Positions 8,549 to 18,700 of a stretch of 64,000 nucleotides of DNA are shown here, in pieces; positions within the stretch are counted from its first letter, which is position 1, and every line of letters starts with the position of its first letter. A program made the position numbers and the translations under genes. The DNA is from Caldilinea sp. CFX5 (lineage in GTDB: Bacteria; Chloroflexota; Anaerolineae; Caldilineales; Caldilineaceae), in NCBI GenBank assembly GCA_021405325.1, contig QWII01000048.1, positions 1-64,000 on the forward strand, in the 5' to 3' direction. Below the pieces are notes generated by a model. It did no database searches, was not told the DNA's origin, and was given only the letters and a program-made list of their open reading frames with translations.

Positions 8549-11500
8549 CAAAGCGCTGACCGGTCTGATTACGGGAAAGGCGCTGGCGCTCTTTACTTAT
8601 CTGGCCGTCAGCGGGCAGCCGCACACGCGCGACCATCTGGCGGATCTGCTTTGGAGTGAATTCGATAACCAACAAGCGCGTAACAATCTGCGCTATCTGC
8701 TGCCTGATCTACGGCAACAGATCGAAGCTTATTTGATGATTACACCCCAGACCATCGGCTTTAACCGTCAGGCGCCCTACTGGTTGGATGTGGAAATCTT
8801 ACAAACAACGCTGGCGGCCCAGGTAACCGCGGCGCGCCAAACGAACGCCGGCCCCCTCAACCTGCCGGCTTTCCAAGCTGCACTGCATCTCTATCAAGGA
8901 AAGTTTCTCGCCGGCTTCACTGTGCGCAATGCGCCTGTCTTTGAAGCATGGGTTCGCCAACAAGAGAACGAAATCCACCAACTGGCTGTACGCGGCTTCT
9001 ATACGTTGGCGGAAGCCTATTTCCAGCAGGGGGAAATCCAGGCCGGCCTGCGTACAAACCAGCAGTTGTTACAGTGGGAACCGTGGCATGAAGCCGGCCA
9101 TCGCCTGCAAATGCGCCTGCTGGTCGCAACCGGGCAACGGTCGGCCGCATTGGCCCAGTACACCCTTTGCCGACAGCGTTTGGCGGATGAACTTGAGGTG
9201 GAGCCGGAAGCCGCTACCACTGCACTTTATGAAGAGATTCGCGCTGGCATCTATGACAAGAAGAGAAGAAGAGAAGAAGACAAGGAGACAGCGCGACAAG
9301 AGCTTGTTGGGAGGGCCGCACAGGTTGACCAGGCGGCGCCGACAACGCCAGTTACTCAGCCGCCCAGCCGCCCAGCCACCCCGTCATTGCCGCACAACTT
9401 GCCCGGCGAATTAACCCCCTTTGTGGGCCGCACGGCCGAGATTGACCAACTCTACACGCTGTTGACCGATCCCGTCCATTTTTTGATTACCCTTACCGGG
9501 TTGGGTGGCAGCGGTAAAACCCGACTGGCGCTGGCCGTGGCGCAAAGGATTTTAGATTCTGCGCTGCCAGCGGACAATCCAAAATCGCACCCAAAGGGGC
9601 TCCGCCAACATCTAAAATTCGGGGACGGCATTTGGTTTGTGCCGTTGATTGGCGTGGCGGATGGGGAGAACCTGATTGATCGGTTGGCGGTGGTGATCCT
9701 GGATACGCTCCAGTTACCACGCTTAGGCCCGCTGGCGCCGTTGGAACAACTGATCGACGCGTTAAGCAATCGTTGCCTGTTGCTGATTTTGGATAATTTT
9801 GAGCATCTGGCGGCCGATGTTGATTTTATCTATACCATCCTACAACGCACTACCAAAGTAAAACTCCTCGTAACGTCTCGTCAAACGCTCAATCTACAGG
9901 CCGAATTTGTCTGGCAATTGGATGGCTTGGCGACCCCGGCCGTGGCGGCGGAGACAACAATAACACCTGCTGAAGCGCAACACTATGACAGTGTGGCGCT
10001 CTTTGTGGAGCGGGCGCAACGCGTTGATCGCACCTTTCGGCTAGAGCAGAGCAATTTGGCGGACGTTCTCCGTATTTGTCACTTTGTCAACGGCTTGCCG
10101 CTGGCGCTTGAATTGGCAGCGGCGATGCTCCGCCACAACAGTTGTCACGAGCTTTGGCAAAGGCTCCGGCAGGACTATACGGCCCTCGCGGTCGCTCAAC
10201 GCGACCTCCCGCCGCGCCATCGCACGATGACCGCTCTCTTTGATTATTCCTGGCGCTTCCTGACTGCTGAGCAGGCGCGCACATTGGCGGCCTGTACGGT
10301 TTTTCCCGAAAGCTTTACCGCCGAAGCCGCTACCGTTGTGGCGGAGACTACCCAGGCCACCCTCTTTGCCCTGATCGATCAATCGCTGCTCACCCAGGCC
10401 GGTGATGGGCGCTTTGAACTCCACGAACTGGTGCGCCAGTATGCGGCGGATCAGCTCAAGCAGGCCCCACAGCGGTTGGCGCAGGTACGGCAGCGCCAGG
10501 CCTACTACTATGCTACTCTTGTCGAGCCGGATGCCGCCGAGCTATTCCGTTCACCGACCAAAATCAACTTTATCCAGCAGGAGCTGCCGAATTTAAGAGT
10601 AGCCTGGTTCTGGGCCATTGAAGCGCAACAGGGGTGGCCCATCTGTCGAATGAGCCAGGGCCTCTTTGTTCATTTCCTGGCCCACGGCCCAATCCAAGAA
10701 GGCTGGGATCTGTGTAATATGGCGCTGACCCTCTTCCAACGTTCAGCACCGGATGCGCTCACCCTTGACGACATCTCCTTTCTGGCGTTAGCTCTGGCGG
10801 CGCAAAGTTATTGGGGCTATTACCTGGGACGCAATACCGAAGCCGATCAACTCGCGCATAAAGCATTGGCAATTGCTGAACCATTGGCCAATGGCCTCGC
10901 CCAGGCGCTGGCCTATCTTGCCCTAGGGTGGACCGCCTTTACAAAGGGAGACTTTACCGAACAACAGCGGCTTTGCCAAAAGGCGCTGGCGGTGGCATAT
11001 GCGAACGATGTCGCCGTGATGGTTGTCGTTAGTCTGGCGCAGCTTGGTTTTGTGCTGGCGCTTCAGGGTAAGGCCACGGAAGCCCTCACGGCGCTTTACG
11101 AAGCGCTGCAATTGATTCAAACCGAGCGCTTTACCTATTTGGAAGGGTATGTCCTGGGTGAACTGGGCTTTGTTTATGCCATGACTGGCGACTGGGCGCT
11201 AGCGGATGGGACAACGCAGCAAGCGCTCCAACTCAGCCAGGGGTTGAACAACAGCATCAATCGCAGTTTTCAATATGATCGCCTGGCGCTGGCTGCCGAA
11301 GCGCTGGGCGATTACAGGCGAGCGCTCGCCTGGACCGATCAAGCGCTGGTCTTTAACAACCTTGACCCGGTGAATCAATTGTGGATCCTGCTGGTGCGTA
11401 GCCGAGTGCTACGTTATCTGGACGATATTTCGCAAGCTGGCGCAGCCTGCCAACAGGCCTTGGCCCTGGCGCAAAGTTTGGGGCGCCAAGCTGAAAGCGC

Positions 11501-11969
11501 GCAGGCGCAGATTGAATTGGGCCATGTGGCCCTGGCACAGCAACAGTGGCAACGGGCTGAAAGCCATTATTATGCCGCCTTGAGCCTTACCACCACCGAC
11601 CGGTTATCCTGTCAAGCGGCAGCGCAGGCCGGACTGGCGCAGGTGCAGTGGCAGCAAAATCGTCGGGACAAAGCGCGGGCTTGGGCCGAGCAGTGCTATC
11701 AGCGCTTGCTGACCCAAGCATGGGAAACAGCGTATGACGCCCTCTTTGCGGCAGTGACTTGTTATCAGGTGTTGGCGGCAGCGCACGATGCGCGCGCACA
11801 CACCATCCTCCAGCAGGCATATGATTGGGTTGCGGCTCAATCGTTGAAGATTAGTGATGAAAATCTACGTCGTTCCTTTTTAGAGAAGCCGCCCTATCAC
11901 CATCAGCTACAGGCCCTATTGCGGTTGGCTGGCGATAGGAGGGCAGAAAGTACAAGCAACCCACCATGA
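8490..11969 (+). CDS. SARP/BTAD - NB-ARC - TPR STAND regulator (operon gene 2)
   Basis: About 1159 residues. The start is placed at the tandem ATG-ATG at 8490/8493 because the paralogous N-terminus (LLQVARLGSPTLILG) follows directly; the frame is open further upstream. It begins inside the last 60 bases of the preceding gene. Order: winged helix, BTAD (to about 250), charged and proline-rich linker, NB-ARC with P-loop GLGGSGKTR near residue 337, Walker B LLLILDNFEHL, about 15 TPR-like helical pairs, and the terminal signature NLRRSFLEK. The BTAD domain retains the family motif LAGFTVRNAPVFEAW. A short AT-rich inverted repeat (9547-9620) is inserted in frame after the Walker A helix. Likely a ligand-responsive transcription regulator co-translated with its neighbours. 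Confidence 0.92.
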   Translation: MMSQLLQVARLGSPTLILGDKALTGLITGKALALFTYLAVSGQPHTRDHLADLLWSEFDNQQARNNLRYLLPDLRQQIEAYLMITPQTIGFNRQAPYWLDVEILQTTLAAQVTAARQTNAGPLNLPAFQAALHLYQGKFLAGFTVRNAPVFEAWVRQQENEIHQLAVRGFYTLAEAYFQQGEIQAGLRTNQQLLQWEPWHEAGHRLQMRLLVATGQRSAALAQYTLCRQRLADELEVEPEAATTALYEEIRAGIYDKKRRREEDKETARQELVGRAAQVDQAAPTTPVTQPPSRPATPSLPHNLPGELTPFVGRTAEIDQLYTLLTDPVHFLITLTGLGGSGKTRLALAVAQRILDSALPADNPKSHPKGLRQHLKFGDGIWFVPLIGVADGENLIDRLAVVILDTLQLPRLGPLAPLEQLIDALSNRCLLLILDNFEHLAADVDFIYTILQRTTKVKLLVTSRQTLNLQAEFVWQLDGLATPAVAAETTITPAEAQHYDSVALFVERAQRVDRTFRLEQSNLADVLRICHFVNGLPLALELAAAMLRHNSCHELWQRLRQDYTALAVAQRDLPPRHRTMTALFDYSWRFLTAEQARTLAACTVFPESFTAEAATVVAETTQATLFALIDQSLLTQAGDGRFELHELVRQYAADQLKQAPQRLAQVRQRQAYYYATLVEPDAAELFRSPTKINFIQQELPNLRVAWFWAIEAQQGWPICRMSQGLFVHFLAHGPIQEGWDLCNMALTLFQRSAPDALTLDDISFLALALAAQSYWGYYLGRNTEADQLAHKALAIAEPLANGLAQALAYLALGWTAFTKGDFTEQQRLCQKALAVAYANDVAVMVVVSLAQLGFVLALQGKATEALTALYEALQLIQTERFTYLEGYVLGELGFVYAMTGDWALADGTTQQALQLSQGLNNSINRSFQYDRLALAAEALGDYRRALAWTDQALVFNNLDPVNQLWILLVRSRVLRYLDDISQAGAACQQALALAQSLGRQAESAQAQIELGHVALAQQQWQRAESHYYAALSLTTTDRLSCQAAAQAGLAQVQWQQNRRDKARAWAEQCYQRLLTQAWETAYDALFAAVTCYQVLAAAHDARAHTILQQAYDWVAAQSLKISDENLRRSFLEKPPYHHQLQALLRLAGDRRAESTSNPP
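9547..9620. repeat. In-frame insert after Walker A helix (weak palindrome)
   Basis: GGATTTTAGATTCTG at the left faces ATCTAAAATTC at the right, with CAATCCAAAATCGCACC between. The GGATTTTAGAT word is shared with the inserts at the same position in the genes at 4856 and 15755. Arms are short and imperfect here. Confidence 0.5.
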
Positions 11970-14900
11970 GAGGCAAGCTAGAGATAACGCTTTGTGGCGC
12001 CCCCACCCTTACCCTTGGTGAACAGCCGTTAGCCGGCGTTCTCACGGGGAAGTCATTGGCGCTCTTTGTCTACCTGGCCGTCACCGGGCGGCCGCATCAG
12101 CGCGATACCCTGGCCACGCTGCTCTGGTGTGACCTGTCGCTGCCCCAGGCGCGCGCCAATCTTCGTTATCTTCTGCCTGATCTGCGCCAATTGATGGGGG
12201 ACTACCTACTGATCACGCCGCAGACGATTGTTTTTAATCGCACGCTGCCCTATTGGCTTGATGTCGAGGCGGCGCGCACAACCTTGACGATGCCACGCCA
12301 CACCGTTAGCGTTGACGAAGTGCAGGCCGCGTTGGCGCTGCTGCGGGAAGAATTTCTGGCCGGCTTTCAGGTGCGCAATGCGCCCGCCTTTATGCAATGG
12401 GTCGCCGAACAACGACAGGCGCTGGCAACCTTGCGCCGGCAAGGGCAGGCGATGCCCGCCCTGCTGAATCATAATCTACCCAACCAACTCACACCCTTTT
12501 TTGGGCGTACACAGGAGATCAGCGAGATTTGCCATTTTCTGGGGCGTGAGGATTACCGTCTGTTGACGATTGTCGGCAGCGGCGGTGTCGGTAAAACACG
12601 ATTGGCGTTGGCCGTTGCCCAACAGCTTTTAACTTCTGGCTTACCGCCTGATGAATTTTCACAACCAAATCCGGTAATCGTCGGGGCGCCTGCAAGGGGA
12701 CGCCTCGGATTAGGGCGCCCGCAAGGGGACGCCCCGACGATTACCGTTTCTGAAATTGAAATTTCTTTAGACAAGCAAAAAGCGCCAGACATGAAGCCGG
12801 AATTCCCGGATGGCATCTGGTTTATCCCCCTGGTCGGCTTGACGGCCACGACCAATCTGGCCGATCAACTGGCCGCAGCGATTGGCAAGGAGCTTGGGTT
12901 TACCTTTGGCCCGCAAGGTTCGCCAGCGGGCCAAATTTTGCACTATCTGTCCACAAAACGCTTGCTGCTCATTTTTGATAATTTTGAACAGTTGTGTGAT
13001 GAACCGGGCTTTATCATGGCGTTGTTGCAAAAAACAAGCGCCGTCAAACTGTTGATTACTTCGCGGCGACGGCTCAATATTCAGGCTGAGTACCCCTGGT
13101 TCATTACCGGCTTACCTATCCCGCCGCTGACCGAACTCCCCCTCTTTGCACCGCCCGAACTCTTACAGTTTGCCGGCGTTGCCTTGTTTGTTGAACACGC
13201 CCGCCGCGCCCAGAGCGGCTTTCAACTCAGCCCGGACAACCAGCTCCAGGTCGGTCGTATTTGTTACGCCGTAGCCGGCCTGCCGCTTGGTATCGAGCTG
13301 GCCGCCGCCCTCAGCCGGGAGTACACCTGTGCCGCATTGGCGGAAACCCTTGCGCAAGATTACAAGATTCTGACCACAACGTTTCCCGATATAGCGGATC
13401 GCCATCGGAGTATAAAAAAAGTCATGGATCACTCCTGGCGCTTCTTGCGCTGTGAAGAAATCACCGTTCTGGCTCGCTGTGCTATTTTTCGTGGCTGCTT
13501 TGACCAAGAGGCCGCCGCTTTTGTGGCGGCGGCCACCCCGTCAATCCTCATCCGGTTACACGATCAATCACTCCTCCACTGGGCCGGCGAACTATCCGGT
13601 CGCCGCTATTTTACGCTGCACGAATTAGTGCGTCACTATGCGCTGGAGCAGTTGGCGCCCCGCGATCGCCAGCAGGCTCAGGAACACCATGCCGACTATT
13701 TCATGACAAAATTACAGGCGGCCGAAAGCGCCATACGTCAATATGGCATCAGTCAGGAACTGCTACAATGCGATCTGGATAACATCCGTGCGGCGTGGGA
13801 ATGGGCGATAGGGCAAAAGCGGTTGAATTTGTTGGCGCAAGGCGCGAGCGCCTTAGCCCATTTTTACCGGATGAGTGGCCTGCACCAGGAAGCTTATGAG
13901 GCGCTCCGGGGCGCGATCGACAGCGTCCGGCAGAGTATCCAGAGTGCTGAGCAGCGGCAATTGCTGGCCCATTTACTCAATAGCATCGCCGAATTTTGTC
14001 GCTATTTAGATCGGCTGGAAGAAGCGGAGACATTCGTGCAAGAGGCGTTGCATCTGGGCAAAGCGTTAACCGACCTTTTTTTACAAGGCAGAAGTTATCA
14101 CGATCTGGCGCGTAACGCCCAACGCCGCCATCAACACACGGAGATGCGTCGCTTGTCTCAACAGGCCCAACGTTATGCCCAACAAGCGGGTGATGCTCAT
14201 CTGCAGGCCCTTTGTCTGAATACTTGTGCTGTTTCAGAAGTTTTATGTGGCGATCTGGGGGCTGCCATCGCTTGTTACCAGGCTGCGTTGGGCCACTTAC
14301 AGCAGACGACGGACCGTGAGTTAGAAGCAACCATCAATGCCAATCTTGGCGGCGCTTACAAACGCAACCGTGATTATACGCCTGCCATTGAACATCTAGT
14401 CCAGGCCGTTGCCGTCGCCCAATCGATCCATGACAACTATGGCGTCGCCATCAATCTGATTTTATTGGGCAATCTCTGGTTGGAACTGGGCGCTTATGCC
14501 AACGCCCAGACTGCGTTGGGCCAGGCGCTCCGCCACTTTGACAAGTTGAACGATCCCTATTGGGAAGCTTGGGGGCGCACCAGCCAAGCCCAGCTTTGGC
14601 AACTCTCCGGTGAGCCGGCTGCCGCTGCCGCTGAATGTCGGCGCGTTTTACCGCTGGTGCAGGACAAGATGCCACTGCTGGAACATCGGGCCTTGACCTA
14701 TTTGGGCGACGCACTCTACACATTAGGCGAAGTCGACACCGGTGAAAAACTTTACTGGCGCTCTTTCGCCATAGAGCAGGAAGCAAAGCTCAACTTTCGT
14801 CTGGCTGAACCGGTCGTCCGGTTAGCCCAATTACTGCTCGCGCGTAAGGAAGCAAAAGCTGCGCAGACCCTATTGGAGGAGCCGCTGGCTAACCTGATGC

Positions 14901-15160
14901 AGCAAGGCCCAGCCACGGTTGCCGAGCCATTCGCGCTGTACTTAATCAGTTATCGTGTCTTTCGCGCCATCGGCGATGAACGGGCCGCGGCGATTTTACA
15001 GCAGGGGTACAAAGTGTTGCAAGAATCCGCCGGCAAAATTAGGGAAAGCGCTTTACGGCAATCCTTCCTGGAAAATGTACAGCCGTGCCGTGAGCTATTG
15101 GCATTGCTACGAAGTAAGCAAGGTCTATTGGGGAATAGGACAGACCACTTCCGGGGATAG
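11966..15160 (+). CDS. SARP - short BTAD - NB-ARC - TPR STAND regulator (operon gene 3)
   Basis: 1064 residues; the start codon overlaps the upstream stop as ATGA, so translation is coupled. The winged helix (about 1-95) is intact, but the BTAD region is cut short: after LAGFQVRNAPAFMQW it reaches the NB-ARC entry motif NQLTPFFGR within about 35 residues, so roughly 100 residues present in the paralogues are missing. The P-loop GSGGVGKTR lies near residue 204 and Walker B LLLIFDNFEQL follows. The C-terminal half is TPR-like and ends with ALRQSFLEN. A 73-bp palindrome (12673-12745) is embedded in frame after the Walker A helix. The 3' end overlaps the convergent receiver-protein gene by 36 bp. 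Loss of most of BTAD may alter or abolish activation. Confidence 0.9.
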   Translation: MRGKLEITLCGAPTLTLGEQPLAGVLTGKSLALFVYLAVTGRPHQRDTLATLLWCDLSLPQARANLRYLLPDLRQLMGDYLLITPQTIVFNRTLPYWLDVEAARTTLTMPRHTVSVDEVQAALALLREEFLAGFQVRNAPAFMQWVAEQRQALATLRRQGQAMPALLNHNLPNQLTPFFGRTQEISEICHFLGREDYRLLTIVGSGGVGKTRLALAVAQQLLTSGLPPDEFSQPNPVIVGAPARGRLGLGRPQGDAPTITVSEIEISLDKQKAPDMKPEFPDGIWFIPLVGLTATTNLADQLAAAIGKELGFTFGPQGSPAGQILHYLSTKRLLLIFDNFEQLCDEPGFIMALLQKTSAVKLLITSRRRLNIQAEYPWFITGLPIPPLTELPLFAPPELLQFAGVALFVEHARRAQSGFQLSPDNQLQVGRICYAVAGLPLGIELAAALSREYTCAALAETLAQDYKILTTTFPDIADRHRSIKKVMDHSWRFLRCEEITVLARCAIFRGCFDQEAAAFVAAATPSILIRLHDQSLLHWAGELSGRRYFTLHELVRHYALEQLAPRDRQQAQEHHADYFMTKLQAAESAIRQYGISQELLQCDLDNIRAAWEWAIGQKRLNLLAQGASALAHFYRMSGLHQEAYEALRGAIDSVRQSIQSAEQRQLLAHLLNSIAEFCRYLDRLEEAETFVQEALHLGKALTDLFLQGRSYHDLARNAQRRHQHTEMRRLSQQAQRYAQQAGDAHLQALCLNTCAVSEVLCGDLGAAIACYQAALGHLQQTTDRELEATINANLGGAYKRNRDYTPAIEHLVQAVAVAQSIHDNYGVAINLILLGNLWLELGAYANAQTALGQALRHFDKLNDPYWEAWGRTSQAQLWQLSGEPAAAAAECRRVLPLVQDKMPLLEHRALTYLGDALYTLGEVDTGEKLYWRSFAIEQEAKLNFRLAEPVVRLAQLLLARKEAKAAQTLLEEPLANLMQQGPATVAEPFALYLISYRVFRAIGDERAAAILQQGYKVLQESAGKIRESALRQSFLENVQPCRELLALLRSKQGLLGNRTDHFRG
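12673..12745. repeat. In-frame palindromic insert, GC-rich type
   Basis: Perfect 16-bp arms GGTAATCGTCGGGGCG and CGCCCCGACGATTACC enclose two copies of GCAAGGGGACGCC. The element is translated as part of the loop between the Walker A helix and the FPDGIWFIPL strand. Its sequence is unrelated to the inserts at the same place in the neighbouring paralogues. Confidence 0.8.
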
Positions 15161-15574
15161 CAACGCATTCCAGCGATGGCGGGGGGTATTTTTATGGGCG
15201 CGGCGCAATACGCTGTTAATGCGCGCCAACAAGATGTTGGGGGGGATCGGCATAATGATATAATCATCAGCGCCTAAGCGGAACGCCGTGGCGAGATCAT
15301 CTGGGTGCAGGAGGGGGGCCAGAATGACAATGGGAAACCGAAAGAGGCGCCGCAGGCGTACGCAAAGCAGGAAGCGTCGTTGCGCGGCAAAGGATTCGCC
15401 AATGAGGACAAGATGCAGGCGCTCGCGCATTACGGTAGCGACCGCTTCTTCCTCACTTGTCACTGCGTGAACCGTGTAACCGGCGCGCGTTAGCAAAAAT
15501 TCTAAGAAAGCACATTGTTCGGCGCTTTCCTCAACCAACAAAAGGCGTAGCTTCAACGGATGTTGCCGCTTCAT
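15125..15574 (-). CDS. Degenerate CheY-like receiver (pseudo-receiver)
   Basis: 149 residues, a single receiver fold (LRLLLVEES at the N-terminus, GADDYIIMPI near the end). The acidic pair survives as EE, but the phospho-acceptor aspartate is replaced by glycine (LVLIGES), the conserved Thr/Ser by Ala (VILAP) and the conserved Lys by Met (DYIIMP). It should not be phosphorylated in the normal way and may act as a constitutive protein-protein adaptor. It has no output domain. The gene is convergent with the BTAD gene before it and overlaps its 3' end by 36 bp, and it is divergent from the BTAD gene at 15755 across an array of 11-bp repeats. The receiver at 19173-19613 has the same arrangement but an intact active site. 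Confidence 0.85.
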   Translation of the reverse strand: MKRQHPLKLRLLLVEESAEQCAFLEFLLTRAGYTVHAVTSEEEAVATVMRERLHLVLIGESFAAQRRFLLCVRLRRLFRFPIVILAPLLHPDDLATAFRLGADDYIIMPIPPNILLARINSVLRRAHKNTPRHRWNALLSPEVVCPIPQ

Positions 15575-15711
15575 ATTACTCTCTTTCTAGGCGATACGCT
15601 GGATTATACAATAGCTTGCGCGCTAAAATGACATCAATCCCCGTTAAGAGACCAATGTTTTCCGTAATTAGCTATTGATTTTGGTAAGCATCATGACTAT
15701 ATGTTTCGATC

Positions 15712-15742
15712 GTGGGTAAAATGTGGGTAAGATGTGGGTAAA
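15712..15742 (+). promoter_or_regulatory. Three tandem 11-bp iterons (GTGGGTAA)
   Basis: GTGGGTAA begins at 15712, 15723 and 15734, an exact 11-bp period (spacers AAT and GAT). The array ends 12 bases before the ATG of the downstream BTAD regulator and lies between it and the divergent pseudo-receiver gene. SARP proteins bind heptamer direct repeats at 11-bp spacing on one face of the helix, which makes this a strong candidate operator for a BTAD protein of this cluster. A related array is at 19677-19707. Confidence 0.7.
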
Positions 15743-15754
15743 CTAAGCAAAAGT

Positions 15755-18700
15755 ATGGAAAATTTCGAAAGTAGTGATCGTGTGTTAAAACTCGCTTGTC
15801 TGGGCACAGTAGAACTTACGTTACCTGCCGCCCTGCCTGCCGCCGATCTCACCCCCAGGGCGCTGGCCCTTTTGGTCTACTTAATGGTGACGGGCAAATC
15901 ACAGAGTCGCGATCACCTGGCAACTTTATTTTGGCATGAGGACACCATCGAACAAGCCCGCAAAAACTTGCGTTATCTTTTGCCTGATCTGCGCCATGGG
16001 CTGGGTGACTACCTGCTCATCACCAGACAGAGTATCGAATTTAACCGGCAACGCCCCTACTGGTTGGATGTTGCCCTGTTGCGCGCGGCGTTGGCGCCTG
16101 GGGAACGGTTGGGGAATGCAGCAAAGGTGCAAGCCGCATTGGATCTCTATCAAGGTGAGTTCCTCGCCGGCTTTACGGTGCGCAATGCACCCGCCTTTGA
16201 AACATGGGTGATGCACCAGCGTGAAGAATTACATACCCTCGTGGTGCGCAGTAGCTACCAACTGGCGCTCGATTACGAGCAAAAGGGGGATTACCAGGCG
16301 GGGCTGGCAGCAACCCGCCGCATATTGCAATGGGAGCCGTGGCATGAAGCTGGCCACCGGCTACAAATGGCGCTGTTGCTGGCCACCGGTCAACGTACTG
16401 CTGCTCTCCAACAATATCTCCTTTGTCAACAAACGCTGGCTGATGAGCTGGGCGTAGAACCGGAAGCGGCGACGACGGCGCTCTATGAACAGCTTCGACA
16501 TGGCGGATATGGCAAGGTGGCAAGCGGCAAGGTGGCAGGCGGCAAGGTGGCGGAATCTGTTCCAATCACCCAATTACCCGGTCACCCAGTCGTCCAGTCC
16601 TCGCCGCCGCATAATGTACCCCGCCAACTCACCTCTTTTGTCGGGCGGGAGGAGGAAGTGGTCGATCTCTATGCACGTTTGGGCAACCCTGCCTGTCGAT
16701 TGGTGACGTTGGTCGGGGAAGGGGGGATCGGGAAGACACGCCTGGCGTTGGCCGTGGCCCAAAGGATTTTAGATCCAGAGGAACCAGCGCCGGCGCCCGG
16801 TGAAAAGCCAAAATCTAAAATCAAAAATCCACAATTCCCGGATGGGGTCTGGTTTGTGCCGCTGAATGCACTGACCATAACAGTCGATCTCGCCGACAAG
16901 CTCGCCACCGCGATTGCGAATGCGGTGCGCCATGGCTTGGTCGGCCACCATCCGCCTTTTCAACAAGTGCAAAACTATCTACGTGACAAACGGCTGTTAT
17001 TGTTTCTCGATAATGTTGAACATCTATTGCCGGCGCTCAAACCCATTCTGGCGCGCTTGCTGGAACATAATCCACAGATCAGCTTACTTGTCACCACTCG
17101 CACCCTGCTCAAGCTGGCTGGCGAATCCGTCAAGCGCGTGAGGGGATTGGCGCTGCCTGCCCGCACAGAAAGAGCGACATTGCCGGCAGCCATGCGGCCG
17201 GCTGATATTGATTACAGTAGTGTGCAGCTCTTTAAAGAGCGCGCGCAACAAGTTTCGCATACCTTTGCCATCAATCCCACCAACTGGGACGCCATTGTTG
17301 CGATCTGTCACTTCCTCGATGGGCTGCCACTTGGGATTGAGTTGGCAGCCGCACAGACCAAATATTATCCCTGTGAACAGATTTACCAAAGTTTACGGCA
17401 AAATTCGCAACTGCTTGCCACCACCAAACGTGATCTGCCGGAACGCCATCGTAACATGCGCTTGGTCTTGGCTGACTCCTGGCGCTTACTGACTTCGGAA
17501 GCGGCAATGGCGCTCAGTCGATTGGCGCTCTTTCCTGGCACGTTTAGCCGTGCGGCGGCTATGACTGTCGCCGACGCGACGGACACAATTTTGTCTATAC
17601 TGGTCGATCACTCACTTTTGCGGGTGGTATCCAATTCTGCGCGTAGTGAACGCTTTCTGTTGCACGATCTGGTACGTCAATATGCAATGGCACAGCTCCA
17701 AATGAACGCCGCCGCCCTGGCGCAGACGCAACAACGCTATGCCGAATATTTTGCCGCCTTGCTGGAACAGCAATTGCCCGGCCTTTTCCAAACAACCGCT
17801 GCGCGCCGCTTTTTGCAAGTGGATTTGCACAATATTCGACACGCATGGCAGTGGCTGGTGGCGGAACGGCAGGTAGCGCTCCTCGACAAGACTCTTCTCC
17901 CGCTCACCCTATTTCACCTGTATAATGGCTCATTTCAGGAAATGGCAACCCTCTGTGAGGCTGCGCTTGGCACATTGCGGCCAGCTTTGGGACAAACCGG
18001 GGATAGCGCCGCAGAACACATCGTCAGCATTTTGTTGGCGCATTATGCCTATCATTCGGCTTTCTGCGGACAGCTAGATAAAGCATTACAAGCGGCCCAG
18101 GAAGCACGACTCCTGGCGGCGGCGATCGACGATGACCAAGCCCAAATGTTGGCTTACTTCTCCCTCAATCTGATTGCATCGGTGCAGGGTTCGCTGACTG
18201 TGGATCAAGCTAGAACGGCGATGTGTTTTGCCTATCGTTGTGCTGAAAGTCCGCCTTATTTCACCACTTTGCTGTTGGCCGATTTAGGCAGCGCCCGGAT
18301 GAATGCCGGTGCTTTGAACGAAGCGATGACTGCCTATGAAGAGGCGCTGCGTTTGGCCCAGGAATTCGACCTGCGGTTACTCGAAGCCATTCTCTACTAT
18401 CGGATTAGCCAACTGCAAATGCGCTTGGGTGATTGGGCAAAGGTTTACACCTTGGCTCAGCAAGCGTTAGCGATCCACCAGGCGCTGCAATACATTCCCG
18501 GCAATCTTCATACGTTGTCGGCCTTTGTGATGTATGCGTATGCCGTGGGCGATTACGAACAGGTGCTGCGCTGGTCAAAACAAATGATCATTCAATGCGA
18601 AATGTACCATATCCATGATGAAATCGAGCTGGCCGCTTATGTTTATCAAGGGAAGGCGCAAGTACATCGAGGAGAGCGCACACTGGCGCACCAAAGCCTA

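Noticed and set aside
15712..15742. Short direct repeats as a CRISPR array
   Set aside because: Period is 11 bp with no spacers of normal length and no cas genes; the same applies to 19677-19707.
15734..15754. GTG start for the BTAD gene
   Set aside because: The GTG is the first triplet of the third 11-bp iteron, and the extra seven residues match nothing in the paralogues.
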